A DNA stretch of 64,000 nt from Sclerodactyla briareus (Eukaryota > Echinodermata > Holothuroidea > Dendrochirotida > Sclerodactylidae). The notes beneath the pieces were generated by a model that was given only the letters and a program-made list of their open reading frames with translations, did no database searches and was not told the origin of the DNA. Numbering within the stretch: the first letter of the stretch is position 1; every line of letters begins with the position of its first letter. The stretch covers positions 62,001 through 126,000 of the forward strand of contig JAODTK010002532.1 of assembly GCA_026419785.1 (NCBI GenBank), in the 5' to 3' direction. The position numbers and the translations under genes are program-made. Shown in pieces: positions 33,801 through 45,721 of the stretch.

Positions 33801-34834
33801 AATGTAGTCGGTGACTACTGTTCGCCGACCAGTAGTGTCCCCCGCCCCCTACCTGTCAACATTCATGGGGGGGGGGGGAGGAGGGGGTTTTCTGCTCCAT
33901 GAGCATATATTTATGATACAACTAGTAATTCCCCATACTTATGTAGTATGCATAGTACATAACTCGATAGATACACACGGGAAAGCCCTGGGAAGTGTGA
34001 TTTTTAATATTCTTGCATCGATCGCATCAATGTATGCTGGCGCTAGCCTTAGGTTGTCCAACTAAGGCTTCGCCTTCTTCCCATGACGAATTCCTCGCTG
34101 CACCCCTGGGTACCATTAGAGTTGTGCAACTTGCAAATTGTATTTTTCTCCCCAGTTCATGATTCTTTTCCTTCACTCTTCCTATTCTTTTTCACTCTTT
34201 CTCTCTTTCCCCCCCCTTACCCACCTCCTCTTACCTTACCTCCCCCTTTCTTTTTCCCTCCTTTTACTCTCCAGCTTCCCTCCTTTTACAGGGGGAGGAG
34301 GGAAACCCGCCAGAGATACGCGAATTCCTCCACGTTTCGACAAGTGTAGGCTCAACACTACATGTATATATAGTTTTGTTGGGTAGATAATCCATAGTTG
34401 GTATTCGCATAGTACCAGACGACTCCAGACCAGACGAAATACAAACATCTATATTTTGATTGCTAACCAAACATTCGAGAAGCATTTAAAACGCAGTTAA
34501 CTAGAAGAGATCTTGTATCATTTTATGTTCGTTTCGTCCTCTCAATTCACGTAATCTCGTTTTTTGCTTCGGAGTACTCAACAAACTGAACAAGCTGAAG
34601 GTTTGTATAATTATATCGTGAAGCTAACCCATTGTTTCACAAAAACCTGCTCTCAGATAACGTCCCTGACAGTTCTACTAACATTCTAAACTTTACAGTC
34701 ATTCGCCTCGACCGTACCAAAGATTCAAGCAAATGAAGTATATAAGCCTTTCGCGCTCTTTGCGGTTCTTCTGGGTTCTTAACTTTTCAATTTTATTTGC
34801 TATTTGTATTGCATATTCTCTAGTGTGTTGATTG
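33801..34834. other. noncoding with G run and pyrimidine tract
   Basis: A G run lies at 33868-33890 and a C/T-rich tract at 34143-34290. The frames through the tract (Phe/Pro/Leu-rich) are low-complexity. No gene seen. Confidence 0.55.
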
Positions 34835-35125
34835 AATTGAACTGATAATAACGATGCGATTTATCTGGGGCCTCATGCAGAAGCGCTTCACAATGTTACC
34901 CCCGCTTACTGAATGGTATAGATACGCCCACACAGGCGTGGTGGCAGCAGACTGGACCAGCGCGACTGACAAGCCGCACATCCAAATAACAAAAAATTAC
35001 CCTGGTGGAGGAGAGTGAGATAGAGTGACCTGTCTAACAGACACTCTACGGCCAGTTCCTCGAACCCCGAATCTTTGGATCATAAGTCCCGAGCCACCGC
35101 GTTCGCGAAATTGACAATCCAGTTC
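34835..35125 (-). mobile_element. tRNA-derived SINE, minus strand
   Basis: On the minus strand a tRNA-like head has CGGTGGCTCGG as a degenerate A box (near 35095) and GGGGTTCGAGGAAC as the B box (near 35060). The body continues GTCTGTTAGACAGG, then CTGCTGCCA, CAGTAAGCGGGGGTAAC and a GAAGCGCTT box near 34880. A tail-like GATAAATCGCATCG and TTATTA end it near 34845. Body and tail boxes occur in the same order in the intact SINE at 61134-61455. RNA polymerase III would be the ancestral promoter type; this copy looks dead. Confidence 0.6.
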
Positions 35126-35375
35126 CGGTGGGGCACTGAATTTTCCAACCCAGTACTGATGACGGGAGACTACCAGCCCCACAGATAATTCACCCAGGTG
35201 GATTAATTGTGAACCCGCTGGCACGCCTCCAACTGCCAACACATACTCTCCGAATTGTCGGAGTACATAGTACGTATTAGTCATATGATCAGGGCGATAT
35301 ATGCGGAAGCGTTTTGATTCACTCCAGTGAACAAGAACTGTATAAGTCTTGATGTTATTATTAGAAGGTGATGGC
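35126..35375 (+). mobile_element. SINE 3' region, plus strand
   Basis: ACACATACTCTCCGAATTG, TCGGAGTAC, GATCAGGGCGATATATG, GAAGCGTTTTGA, a short hairpin (CACTCCAGTGA), GAACTGTATAAG and a TTATTATTA tail match, box by box, the 3' 140 bp of the SINE at 61134-61455. The tRNA head is not recognisable. It lies tail-outward next to the minus-strand copy, so the two form an opposed pair. Confidence 0.6.
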
Positions 35376-35884
35376 TCGCTGTAATTCGGACTAGCGTGTC
35401 ATAATCATACGAGGTAGTAGGTTGTGAAAGTTGATCAGTGTACTCAAGTGTTTTCTATGAATTTGATGTTTTGCTTTACCACAGCACGATCAGAATATGT
35501 ATATGATTTAAGTTTTAGTCAGCCTCGATGACCCCCTCGTATGTAATGGCAGTGTTGAGCTACTGCTGATAAGCCTGGATCATGGTTTTTGCAGAGTGTG
35601 TTTTTACTCGGGGCGTTGGGGCGTTAGTCAGCGGTTGTAGCGCAGTTGAAAATGAATAGGGATGCCATCACAAGAATCAGTAGTGGTAGGAGTCTGAGTC
35701 TCATAGACATTAGTGTATCCGTAAAATTATTCCTATCATCCCTGTCTTACCTGCACCGCCCTAGATCGTCCAGCTGGTACGTGTTTAGCGCGAGAAAAGG
35801 TTGAGCCAACAGATGAACAGGGAACTGTCTCCACCTTCTTTCAAGAGGCGTCGGAAAATCACCTTTGACCTTGTAACGATCCCT
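35376..35884. other. noncoding, nothing recognised
   Basis: No gene or repeat recognised. Confidence 0.45.
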
Positions 35885-36125
35885 TCTTCATTAGTATTAG
35901 TTTAGTTGTTTAGTGACAGAGTCCTCAGGAAGACGAAATCTTAATTAAGACCCTGAAGCCACAACATCCAATAGAGAAGAATACCAAGATGCCTGAGGAA
36001 TTCGCCCCCACATTTCAAGAAAATGAATCCAGACTGTTCTTGAACGCCTCTCACACTTTCAGAAGACGGAACAACATCTTCAGGGAGGCTATTCAGGAAG
36101 GCTAAATATCGTTGTCAACTGCCCT
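35885..36125 (-). mobile_element. LINE 3'-end relic, minus strand
   Basis: On the minus strand a FLNSLPEDVVPSSESVRG-like frame (near 36105-36045) is followed by AATTCCTCAGGCATCTTGG, GGATGTTGTGGCTTCAGGG and a closing CACTAAACAACTAAACTAA near 35900. These are the same landmarks as in the LINE tails at 10.4, 28.9 and 49.6 kb. Only the last coding codons and the 3' untranslated end remain. Confidence 0.65.
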
Positions 36126-36965
36126 AGTAACATCTTCCATACATACTAAGAAATTCTCAACCGAACGATTTTTCCTAAAACCTGCGGGAACCCCAAATCA
36201 TACTCTTACCCATTGGAGTGGAGTGGGAGGGGAGAATACAAAGAAAGAAACTGACCATATTTCTCACAGCCAGGCGGACGCTTGTATAGATCAAGCTTGC
36301 GGGAGGCCACTTCCAATACTCGATCTACAAAGTTGGCTCAATTACAACAACACAAGAAAGAATATACAAATTGAGAACACAAAGTTAACTCGTGAGGGCG
36401 TAATTCTGCTGATGATGAATATGTAGAACTGAAAAATGAGCAATTACCCCCAGAAATGCACAAGCAAATGGAGGAATGCAGTATTTAGAAATACTCTTAT
36501 AGTGAGCCGGGAAAGAAAAGGTCACTTGAACAACCGGATAGCCCTAACCGGCGAGAAAATAACTGTGAACTTTGGTGACATTGACCATAGAACCGGGAAG
36601 CAGAAGTTATAGTCGTAGACCTTCCGGTCTAATGATTTGGTGCCAAGGGTCATTAGGTACAGTCAGATAAGCAAGAACAGTCCATGCAAAACAATTATTC
36701 GAATCTCCATTGCGTATATAGCTCAAACTCAACTAAAAAAAGTCGACTGGGCGTGAGTACTGAACATATCTGTACTGTCCATGCCACGGTGATTAGTAAT
36801 TCCTGTGTGGAAGAGTTGACAATGTGTCTTTTGCACTGAGTTTACACAGTCTGCCTGCGGGCCTCCCATTACGTTCACAAAGTAAGTAGGTAAAACCTGT
36901 CTCACTTCATGTCTGGGCGGGCAGAATCCTAACTGGAGGAGACTTTTACTCAACATATTGAATGG
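36126..36965. other. noncoding, nothing recognised
   Basis: A plus-strand frame of 104 residues at 36112-36426 and a minus-strand one of 75 at 36729-36956 show no motif; the first overlaps the LINE tail. Confidence 0.4.
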
Positions 36966-36995
36966 TAGTAATAATAAATAAGCATAATCATAATA

Positions 36996-37026
<31 letters not shown>

Positions 37027-37170
37027 CATAATAATAATAATAAAATAATAATAATTAATATAGAATATAATAATAATATAATAATAATAATAATAATAAT
37101 AATAAGTAATAATACTAATAATAATAAGAATATAATAATTATTATATTATTAGCTAATATTATTATTATT
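36966..37170. repeat. (TAA)n microsatellite that flips to (ATT)n
   Basis: Plus-strand TAA/ATA triplets from 36969 change to TTA/ATT triplets near 37135-37170, so the tract is inverted upon itself. The part that touches the LINE reads AAT-like on the minus strand, as a LINE tail should. Confidence 0.9.
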
Positions 37171-39764
37171 TGAACATTATTAAAGCGCAGGAAATATAAA
37201 AATACTCACTGCGCTGAACAACACCTACAGATATCCACTTAAAGCCAGATTGAAATAAACAGTCTTAACCTCACTGGATTCCAATCTGGAGAGGTCCTCA
37301 AATCCGCGAGTTTTCTAGCGGAAGAGAATTCCAAACGTAGGCCCAACAGTATCGAAACGAATTTTGCCCATCTCCGTCCTCACATACAGGGTTTGCCCGA
37401 AGTGACCTTAGTGTTCGCGTAGGAGAAAAACGGAAATCGTTGTCTCAAGGAGGGGAGGTTTAGATATTTAAACAAGATTCTGTACCTGACAGGCAACCAG
37501 TTCAGAGAGAAACGGATAGATAAAAAATCAGGATTGTTGCGATAGAGGTGCCAGTGACGATCGAGCAGCAGAGTTTTGTGGAGGTGTTGTTGCTTTGAAA
37601 GATTGGTACCGATATAACTAAAGTATAAAATTACAGTAGTCTAAGTGACTAGGAATAAGGCATGGATTAAACCAATGATCAAGGTACGGTGTTATTGCCC
37701 GAAGTAGCCTGCCAGATGAGAAGTAGCCGGTTTGACTGACGTCCTTAGCTAAAGGACAGTTCGAATCCAACTGCGACACCAAGGGTTTCTTACAGAAGCA
37801 CATTTTGGACTTGCGCCGACCGACAGTGAGGTCAGGTTTCCGGCATTTCGCAAGATGTTGTCTGCAACCAGCCCACATAACTTCAGTTTATCATCATTTA
37901 GTTATAGGCAATTAGTGGCAAGCTAACCACTAAATCGTCAATGCACTCTTTAACTTTTTAACGCCATTCCATTTCCACTGTTAACTCCAGGACGGAAAGT
38001 CCTATATACCTGCGGGCATCAGCATAACTCTCACAGTGAACCGGATGTGCCGAAAGAATAGCAAATATCGCGACAGATAGGCAAGAAAAACATACAGGAC
38101 CCAGCCAGCACCCTGTGGAACCACCGTATGGCAGTGGTGACTATTAGATTGAGTCCCATTATTAACAACCACCGACTGAGATCTATCAGTGAGATGAGCT
38201 AGTGAACCCCTAAGTAGGGTCAGACACCCATATTATTTCTCAACAGCGAGAACAAAGTGGTGTGGTCGATGGAATCAAACGCCGCAGTAAGACAAGAAGG
38301 CAACAAAACAGTTGACTTGCGGGTCCATGCCAGATGGACGTGAACAGACTTGAGCAGAAGAGTTTCGGTGCTATGGTTCTGTTGAGTTTATTCGAGTTAT
38401 TGCAAATAGTCAAGTGGAGGAAAGACGTCATTTGCAATGAGTTTTGAACCGTGCCAGGATAGTTTTATCAAGTACCTTTGAATCAAATGAGAGATTGCTA
38501 ACAGGGCTGAATTGGCATGGTGCACTCAAACCATCCTCGTTAGGATGGGCGTAATAATTGCATGCTTCCAGTTTTCCGAGAAGACACCCAGCCGTATCGG
38601 AACTGGTAACAATTTTGGTATGAATGGCGCTACTGCGCTCAAACATTTCTCAACGAGTGATGGTGGAATGGGTCCGATGAACTGGTTTTGTTTCGAACTA
38701 GAGTTGATCGAATCTGACAATGTATCATTGACCCAGACTACAATGAAGGACGATAAATCGGTCACGCGATCAGGAAGTGCGGCGGACGTTTTCCTTTCAT
38801 TGTCGGAAACGAATTACTTCAACCTGTTAACGAAAAAAAAATAGTTTGCCTCTTAGCGACATCTGTATCCGAGTCACCACCCGGATTACTTTTGCGGAGC
38901 AAAACAAAAACACACGGTTTTGAAAGGTAGTAACACAACTTCCTATGTCACCCCGGCAGGCAAAAAACCAAATCTGCATAGTACAATTCCTCAGCTCTGT
39001 TACACGCCATTCCTGTAATTGACCTTGGCACTCCTAAAACACACAAAATCGACCCCAGCACAACCAGATTGATTCCATTTCTTTTCCAGTTTTCGTTAAA
39101 GCAATTTTAAGCGAGCGTAGGTGAGCAGAATACCAATTAGATTCTGAACGCCACAAGGGTGTTTTGCGCCGGAGGGGGCAAAAGAATCAGGGTCCAGTCG
39201 TATTCGCATTCCTCATACAAAGTGACAATATCGTTTCACACGAATCAGGACGATCAAAGTCATCTTGAAAGAATGAAGTTCTGTGTGCTAGATCGGAACA
39301 ATCAATCGATTGAAGAGGTCTGTAGGATATTGTTTTGATCAAGGAGGTGAGTAAGAATCCAACGTCGAATTGACACGGCGACGAAACGAAAGATATTGGC
39401 CACATTGGAAATGCCACTCCAAGAGGAATTCATTAGTCTTATAACAAGCAGTAAATCAAAATATTTCTCTATTCATGAACAGAAAATGAATAAATTCATA
39501 GCCCAGGACTGTGCATGGGCATCAGAAAATTGATTTCGCATCGAAGTTTGTCCGTGTTATTGATGGGAAGTTGAAGTCCCCCAGGATGATCACAGGGTAA
39601 GGCATGGTAGCAAATTCTCAGTGAGGTTACTGAACTCTGTGAGGAAATCACAACTGGGGCCAGGTGTTCCGAGACGGCGGAGGTCTGAGGACAACGAGGA
39701 GGCGAAGTCGCCAGCGTAGCAGTAGGCAGTTCCCACTCTGGAGCATTGGCAGCTCCGTCAGCAC
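37171..39764 (-). mobile_element. decayed L2/CR1-like LINE, copy 1 (5'-truncated)
   Basis: Minus-strand landmarks in order: the end of the AP-type endonuclease with an intact PVIILGDFNFPS box (39605-39565), a linker (ISYRPLQSIDCSDL near 39330), the RT start with GVFSENWKHAIITPIL (38590-38535), PVSNLSFDSKVLDKTILARF (38500-38440), HSTETLLLKS near 38365, AFDSIDHTTLFSLL near 38275, a decayed GVPQGS region near 38110, a YADA string near 38015 where YADD should be, RKPDLTVGRR, QLDSNCPLAKDV near 37760, SHLDYCNFIL near 37620 and NWLPVRYRILFKYLNL near 37500. It ends at a triplet-repeat tail. Frameshifts and stops are frequent, so the copy is inactive. The 5' end stops inside the endonuclease exactly where the tail of copy 2 begins. 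The clade is judged from these motifs only. Confidence 0.85.
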
Positions 39765-39958
39765 AATTATATTCTTATTTTATTATTATTTTATTATTAT
39801 TATATAGTTATTATTATTAGTATTAATTATGATTATTATTATATTATTATATTATTATTATTATTATTATTATTATTTTATTATTATTAGATTAGTATGA
39901 TTGCTATTATTATTAGATTCTTATTCTTAATTATATTATTATTATTATTATTATTATT
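39765..39958. repeat. (ATT)n microsatellite, LINE tail
   Basis: Plus-strand ATT/TTA triplets with G and C interruptions. On the minus strand they read as an AAT-type tail directly after the 3' end of LINE copy 2. They separate the two LINE copies. Confidence 0.9.
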
Positions 39959-42860
39959 TGAACATTATTTAAAGCGCAGAAATATAAAAATATCTAAACT
40001 GCGTGACCAAAACACCTACAGATATCCACTTAAAGCCCGATTGAAATAAACAGTCTTAACCTCACTGGATTCAAATCTGGAGAGAGTCCTCAACTCCGCG
40101 AGTTTAGCGGAGAGAATTTCAAAAACGTAGGGCCCACAGTATTCGAAACGCTTTTTGCCCATTCCGTCCTACACCTAGAGGGTTTGCAGAAGTTTACCTT
40201 AGTGTTTCGCACTAGGACAATAACGGGAAATCGTTTCCTCACGTTAGGATGGAGCGTACTTTAGATATTTAAAAAGATTTGTACCTGACAGGCAACCAGT
40301 TCAGAGAGAACAGGATAGATAAAAAATCAGGGATTGTTGCGATTAAGAGGTGCGGGACGATCCTAGCAGCATGAGTTGTGGAGGTGTGGGCTTTTGAAAG
40401 ATTTGGTACACGATATACCATAAAGTATAAAATACAGTAGTCTAAGTGGACTAGGAATGAAGGCATGGATTAATACCATTGATCAAGGTACCCCCCCGGT
40501 TTATTGCCCGAATTAGCCCTCAGATGGAAGTAGCAGGTTTTGTTCTGACGTACTTAGTAAAGGACAGTTCGGAATCCCACTGGACACCAAAGGTTATTAC
40601 AGAAGCCCACATTTGGATTTTGTCTTGCCGACGACAGGAGGTCAGGTTTTCGCATTTGCAAGATGTGATCTAAACCAAGATAATACGTTCAGGTTTTATC
40701 ATCATTTATCCTAGGCAAATTGGTGGCAAGCCAACCACTCAATATCGTCAATTGCACTTTCAACTTTTGACACGCATTCCTTCACTGTTAACTCCAGGAC
40801 GGAAAGTCCTATATACCTGCGTGCCATCAGCAAACTCTCACAGTGAACCTGCATGTGCCGAAATAATATCAAATATTCGGCGACAGATAAGACCAGAAAA
40901 CATAAAGGCCAGCACAGCTACCTGTGGAACACCGTCTATGTCAGTGGTGACTATTAGATGACTCCCATTAACGACCACCGACTGAGATCTATCAGTGAAG
41001 ATAGCTAGTGAACCACCCTAATATCTGGTTCAGGAAACCCATATTATTTCTCAAACAGCGAGAACCAAAGTGGTGTGGTCGATGGAATCAAACGCCCGCA
41101 GTAAGATCAAGAAGCCAAAACAGTGAATTTGATGGTCCTGCCCAGCATAGAGTCTGAACAGACTTGAGCAGAAGAGTTTCGGTGCTATGGTTCTGTTCGA
41201 GTATGTAAATAGTCAAGGTGGAAGTCATTGCAATGAGTTTTGAACCGTGCCAGGATAGTTTTATCAAGTACCTTTGAATCAATGAGAGATTTCAACAGGG
41301 CGTAATTGGCGCGGGTTCACTCTAACCATCCTTCTCTTTCGGCTGGGCGTATACTTGCATGCTTCCAGTTTTTCCGAAAGATCTAACCGTATTGGAACTG
41401 TTTAACACTTTTGGGTAAATGAATGTCGCTACTTACTGCGCTCAAACATTTCTCAACGAGTATGGTGGGAATGGGGTCAGATGAACTGGTTTTTGTTTGA
41501 ACGATAGTTGATCAATCGACCATGTCATCCTTGCAGACTTTTCACTGACGGACGATAAATCGGTCACTGTCGGGAAGTGCGGAACGTTTCCTTTCATTGT
41601 CGAACGAATTTACTTCAACCCTTGTTAACCGAAAAACATAGTATTGCCTCTTAGCGACATCTGTATCCGAGTCACCACCCGATACTTTTTCGGAAGCAAA
41701 ACAAACTCATACGGTTTGATAAGGTTAAACAAGCTTCCGCGTCTTGTACCCCCCGGCTGGCAAACAACCAATCTGCAATAGTACATTCCTCAGCCTCTGT
41801 TACAACGCTAATCCTGTAAATTGACCGTTGGCACGTCCTAAAACACACAAAATCGACCCCAGAACCAGATGATTTCCATTTATTTTTTCCAGTTTTTCAG
41901 TAAAGCAATTTTAAGCGAGCGTAGGTGAGCAGAATACCACTTAGATTTCTGAACGCACACGGGTGGTTTTGCTCCGACAGGGGCCCAGCTCAAGGGTCTT
42001 CGGAGTTCGCCTCAGCATAAAAAGTGACCATAAAATCTACTGCGGTCGTCGCGCGGCAGGGAGGCCCGCCGCGGATGCGACCAAAAGTCCAAGTTTACCC
42101 TGTACTCAGGACGATCAAATTCCATCTTGAAAAGAATGAATTTTCGTGTGCTAGATCGGAACAATCAATCGTGATTGAAGAGTCTGTAGATATTGTTATT
42201 GAAGTTCAGGAGGTGATTTAAAGGAATGCCAAAGTCTAATTGAACGCGAAACGATAGATATTGGGCCACAAAATTGAATAAAGCCCTCATAGATAATGTC
42301 ATCATTCTTAACAAGCAGTAAATTCCAAAGATTCTCGATTTATGCCGGCAAAATTGATCCAATATCGTTTTATTAGGCACCAACGTGCATGGCATCAGAA
42401 AATTAGTTGCATCGAAGTTTCAGTTGTTATTGATGGAAAGTGGAAAGTCCCCCAGGATGATCACAGGGTCAGGCATTAAGGTATAGCAAAAATTCTCAGA
42501 TGAGAGATTACTAACACTCTGTGAGGAATCACTAACTGTGGCCCGGTTGTCGAGACGGCAGGAGAACGTATGTAGACAATGAGGAGGCGAAAAGTCGCAG
42601 CGTTGCCCCCCAGTAGCAGTTCCACTCGAGCATTGGCAGCTCGTAAGAACATGATCCCTGAGTAATCTGACGGTCATATCAGATCGGTTTTGAGTAAATC
42701 CAGCCCATCCAGGCATGCTGTAGTACGTGGGCAAAATTTAATGGATAACCAAGGAGCAGCCAGCCACCAATGAGCATGTAGTGGTTGACATGGTAATAAC
42801 CAGGTCTCTGTAAACACACACCACACTGAGTAAAAAAAAAAATCAAAAAAATCAACAAGT
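39959..42860 (-). mobile_element. decayed L2/CR1-like LINE, copy 2
   Basis: It matches copy 1 along the whole of 37171-39764 and extends further 5'. The extra part holds the endonuclease box TETWLL (42812-42793), with the catalytic Glu, and MPGWAGFTQNRSD near 42710. MPDPVIILGDF follows at 42475. The RT part has HSTETLLLKS (near 41190), a decayed GVPQ box near 40935, FADGTQVYR near 40820 (second catalytic Asp replaced by Gly), PNLSK and NWLPVRYKSF near 40280. Compared with copy 1 it shows many single-base insertions and deletions. The 5' end is unclear, about 42.86 kb. Coding frames are broken throughout. Confidence 0.83.
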
Positions 42861-44774
42861 TGCAGCTTTTGTTGCCGATAGATTGGGCATTAAGGCAACC
42901 CCATTAGTTACCGCTCGGTTTTGATGGGAGTGGAACACGTGAAATGTATTAGGTTGGAATAATTGGAATTTGTCTACTAATCAACTTACGCCCCACCACA
43001 CGTTTACACGAAGAACGAATTATTGATTTAGGCAATGAGCACCCGTTCGCTCGGCACAAAACAATTTAATTTGAATTTGGCTAGTCAGTTATCCTATGTA
43101 ATTGCATTGAGGGTGATAGAGAGCAAATTGAAGAAGACTGTAAGTATAATAAGTCTCAGATTCATCGCGACCGCACGCGAGTAGAAACGGGGTATAATAG
43201 TAGTTCGGATAACTCAACGCGTTAGCAATTATGGTAAGTAACACGAATAGATAACACAAATCCATAGCATTTCCCCCGGAGGAAACTCGTCACAACACAG
43301 TTTGTCAGTCAGTTTTCAACAGGCAGTCGGCGGAGGCGGGTCGTTTTCTAAATTCGATACTTAAGCAGCGAACGTCTGGTAGCGTCAGGAGCGTCAATCT
43401 AACTATCAGCCGACGCAAAGATTGGTACTCATAGCCGGTATTCAGAGGCTAATTCAGCTGACGACGAGAGTTTTTCTCGTGACACGTCGGGTATGTTCGT
43501 CTCTACCAACATCACGCGGTTTGCGATCGCTGGAACCGGCAAGTTCAACACATCGGGAACGCACTTTTGCGATCCATATTAGTAAATTAGGGTGAAGTAT
43601 AGAGGGAATAGGCAGCGGTTGCCTAAATTTGACGTTCCGGTAAACAAGATGTTCATTAGTGTCAATGAGTGAAGTTTCTGGTATTTGCATTACCAACATA
43701 AGTTGCATATTAACTGTGTATTTGAAGAAACTTCATGGGTTACCACATAGACATCATAGTGACTGTAGTTGAAATGTCTTTGGGACATAACTATATCCAT
43801 GGTATTGCCACTGATAACTCTGAGAGCTTCCAATGTCTCATGTCGTGATAACATTCTTCTAGTTCGCCAGGTGTTCTAAGCTTTAGAACCAATGACTGCA
43901 AATGAAAAGTTTTATCATGCACATGGGGATAGCTATGAAACTTTCGAGTCGACAAATTGAAACACATGGTTTTTCACTAATAGCATCCAGAGGTAACATG
44001 GTTATTTTTTTTTTTACAGTTGTAACATGGTAAATAGTTCGTTTTCGGTTTATCTGTCTGTATCTTCCAGACATTCTACCTATATACTCACAGAAAGATG
44101 GTTTACATATAGCGAACAACAATCACACTGTCTTCATACATGTAACTTGAAAGCCTGGAACCACGATATTGGACTAGACAGTCTAGAGGAGAAAAGTTAC
44201 GAACATGGACGTCCGGTTGGATATGGTATTTAACTGTCTAACCCACAATCGGATGAGTCAACGGAAAGCTTAAAAACAATGGACAAATCCGGAGGGAAAC
44301 GACTTCCGCATGACCTGGTTCCCAGGTAGCGGCATGGAGGTTGCGGATGATGGTGAGACCAGCTCGTTCGACAAGTTCCCGTGGCGAAGGCTAGCAGAGA
44401 CAGTCTTCACGGAACCGGGAAGATAAGAGTGTGAACTAAACAGGTCGAGGTCATGTAAACGGGGTGCTAGAAGCTGAACGGTGTCGGAATATGGTAAGAA
44501 GAGTTTGCTATGGGATAACATGGCCACTCTTCGAGGCATACGGAATGAAGCAGCCCACTAAGATCAGAACTGTTGTAAGCCAGACGGCATAGTAGGTTGT
44601 TTAGATATACATGCTAGGAGTGTATCGACTGGGTCAAGGCCCGGTGAAGGTTTTTTTTTGCAGAAGTAACACTCTGAACTTTTGTCAGTGCGATCATCAC
44701 GGGTAGACCTATACGAAATCAGGCAATTGTCTCTCTAACGGCCCCTAATGTGCTAAATCAAAGGTACGGAGGCA
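42861..44774. other. noncoding, unassigned open frames
   Basis: Minus-strand frames at 43454-43708 (84 residues), 43883-44122 and 44270-44539 (89 residues) have mixed composition but no recognised motif. An AATTATG|GTAAGT donor-like string lies near 43225. No gene called. Confidence 0.4.
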
Positions 44775-44935
44775 ACATTGCAAATCTCCCAACCCTTCGT
44801 TCGTCCCTGCTCCATCCCCCGAACGGAATGCCCAGTAGGGAAGGCAACATAGATACCCTGCAGACCGGACCGGGATTCGAACTCGAGTTCCCGAGTGGTG
44901 AGTCCACGCTTACCAAACTGTGATAGCACTCGTGC
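44775..44935 (-). mobile_element. tRNA-derived SINE-like element
   Basis: On the minus strand TTTGGTAAGCGTGGACTCACC resembles the D-loop/A-box part of a tRNA (44924-44904), and GAGTTCGAATCCCGG is a perfect B box (44885-44870). CTGCAGGGTATCTATGTTGCC and GGGCATTCCGTTCGGGG follow as a non-tRNA body. The anticodon stem is not clean and no discriminating cloverleaf closes, so a SINE or tRNA pseudogene is likelier than a working tRNA. Confidence 0.5.
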
Positions 44936-45721
44936 CTATGGTGGCTGAATCAACAGCATGACCTTGAAAGCAGATATAAGAAACCAAACAGATCTGCTAT
45001 CACGATGTAAGCGGTAAACTTGGACCAACTATGTCCTGTGTATAAGAGGAGATTGTAAATGATTATTCAAGCTTTCAATTTCAACTTATTTTAACTTTGA
45101 AAACATACAATTCCTTTTTTAATGGTGGAACCTCATATTAGGTTGTGCACATACCTACTGTGTTGTGAGTTTATTGAAACTGGAAACGTACTAATATCAT
45201 ATATTGAACGAATCCGAATCACTGGTTGTGTCGATATTCTTGATGTAATTAACGCAAGTCAGTGGCACCATGACCTATATTTATTGAATTCGAACAAAGA
45301 TTGATTTCAAATAAGTTCAAGAATTGTTTGACAGCATTCGATCTTGACATATTTAGATAGAAGGATGCCGAGGAACTGGGATCCACTATGAAACTATAAT
45401 TTATTTATTAGCAATACCTGAGACATGCTACGCATTATCATTCTCTTTTTCTTCCTTTTATTTTCATCACATATGGCCGGGTAATAAGTCAGGATATCAA
45501 CATGGGGAGACAGGAATGGTAGTCATTCTCACTCTTCGTTTTGTCCGAATAATAAATCAAACCATGTTCGGGCCGAGAAATCTTTGTGTAATTGGGAATG
45601 GCATTACAAGACAGGTGTAGTCTATCGATCACCGTATAGGCCATATGAATTTTGTTGGATAATTTGAACTTTTAAAAAGAAAAATATCCCCCTGCAGGGG
45701 CTTTCAATATCGGATCTGTTG
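44936..45721. other. noncoding, nothing recognised
   Basis: A 60-residue plus-strand frame at 45122-45304 has no motif. Nothing else seen. Confidence 0.45.

Noticed and set aside
34083..34448. Overlapping Phe/Pro/Leu-rich frames on the plus strand and an Arg/Glu-rich frame on the minus strand
   Set aside because: All arise from one pyrimidine-rich tract; three overlapping frames with the same bias indicate low complexity.
36966..39958. Triplet repeats as a CRISPR-like or coding repeat array
   Set aside because: They are simple ATT/TAA microsatellites without spacers; no cas-like gene exists and the DNA is eukaryotic.
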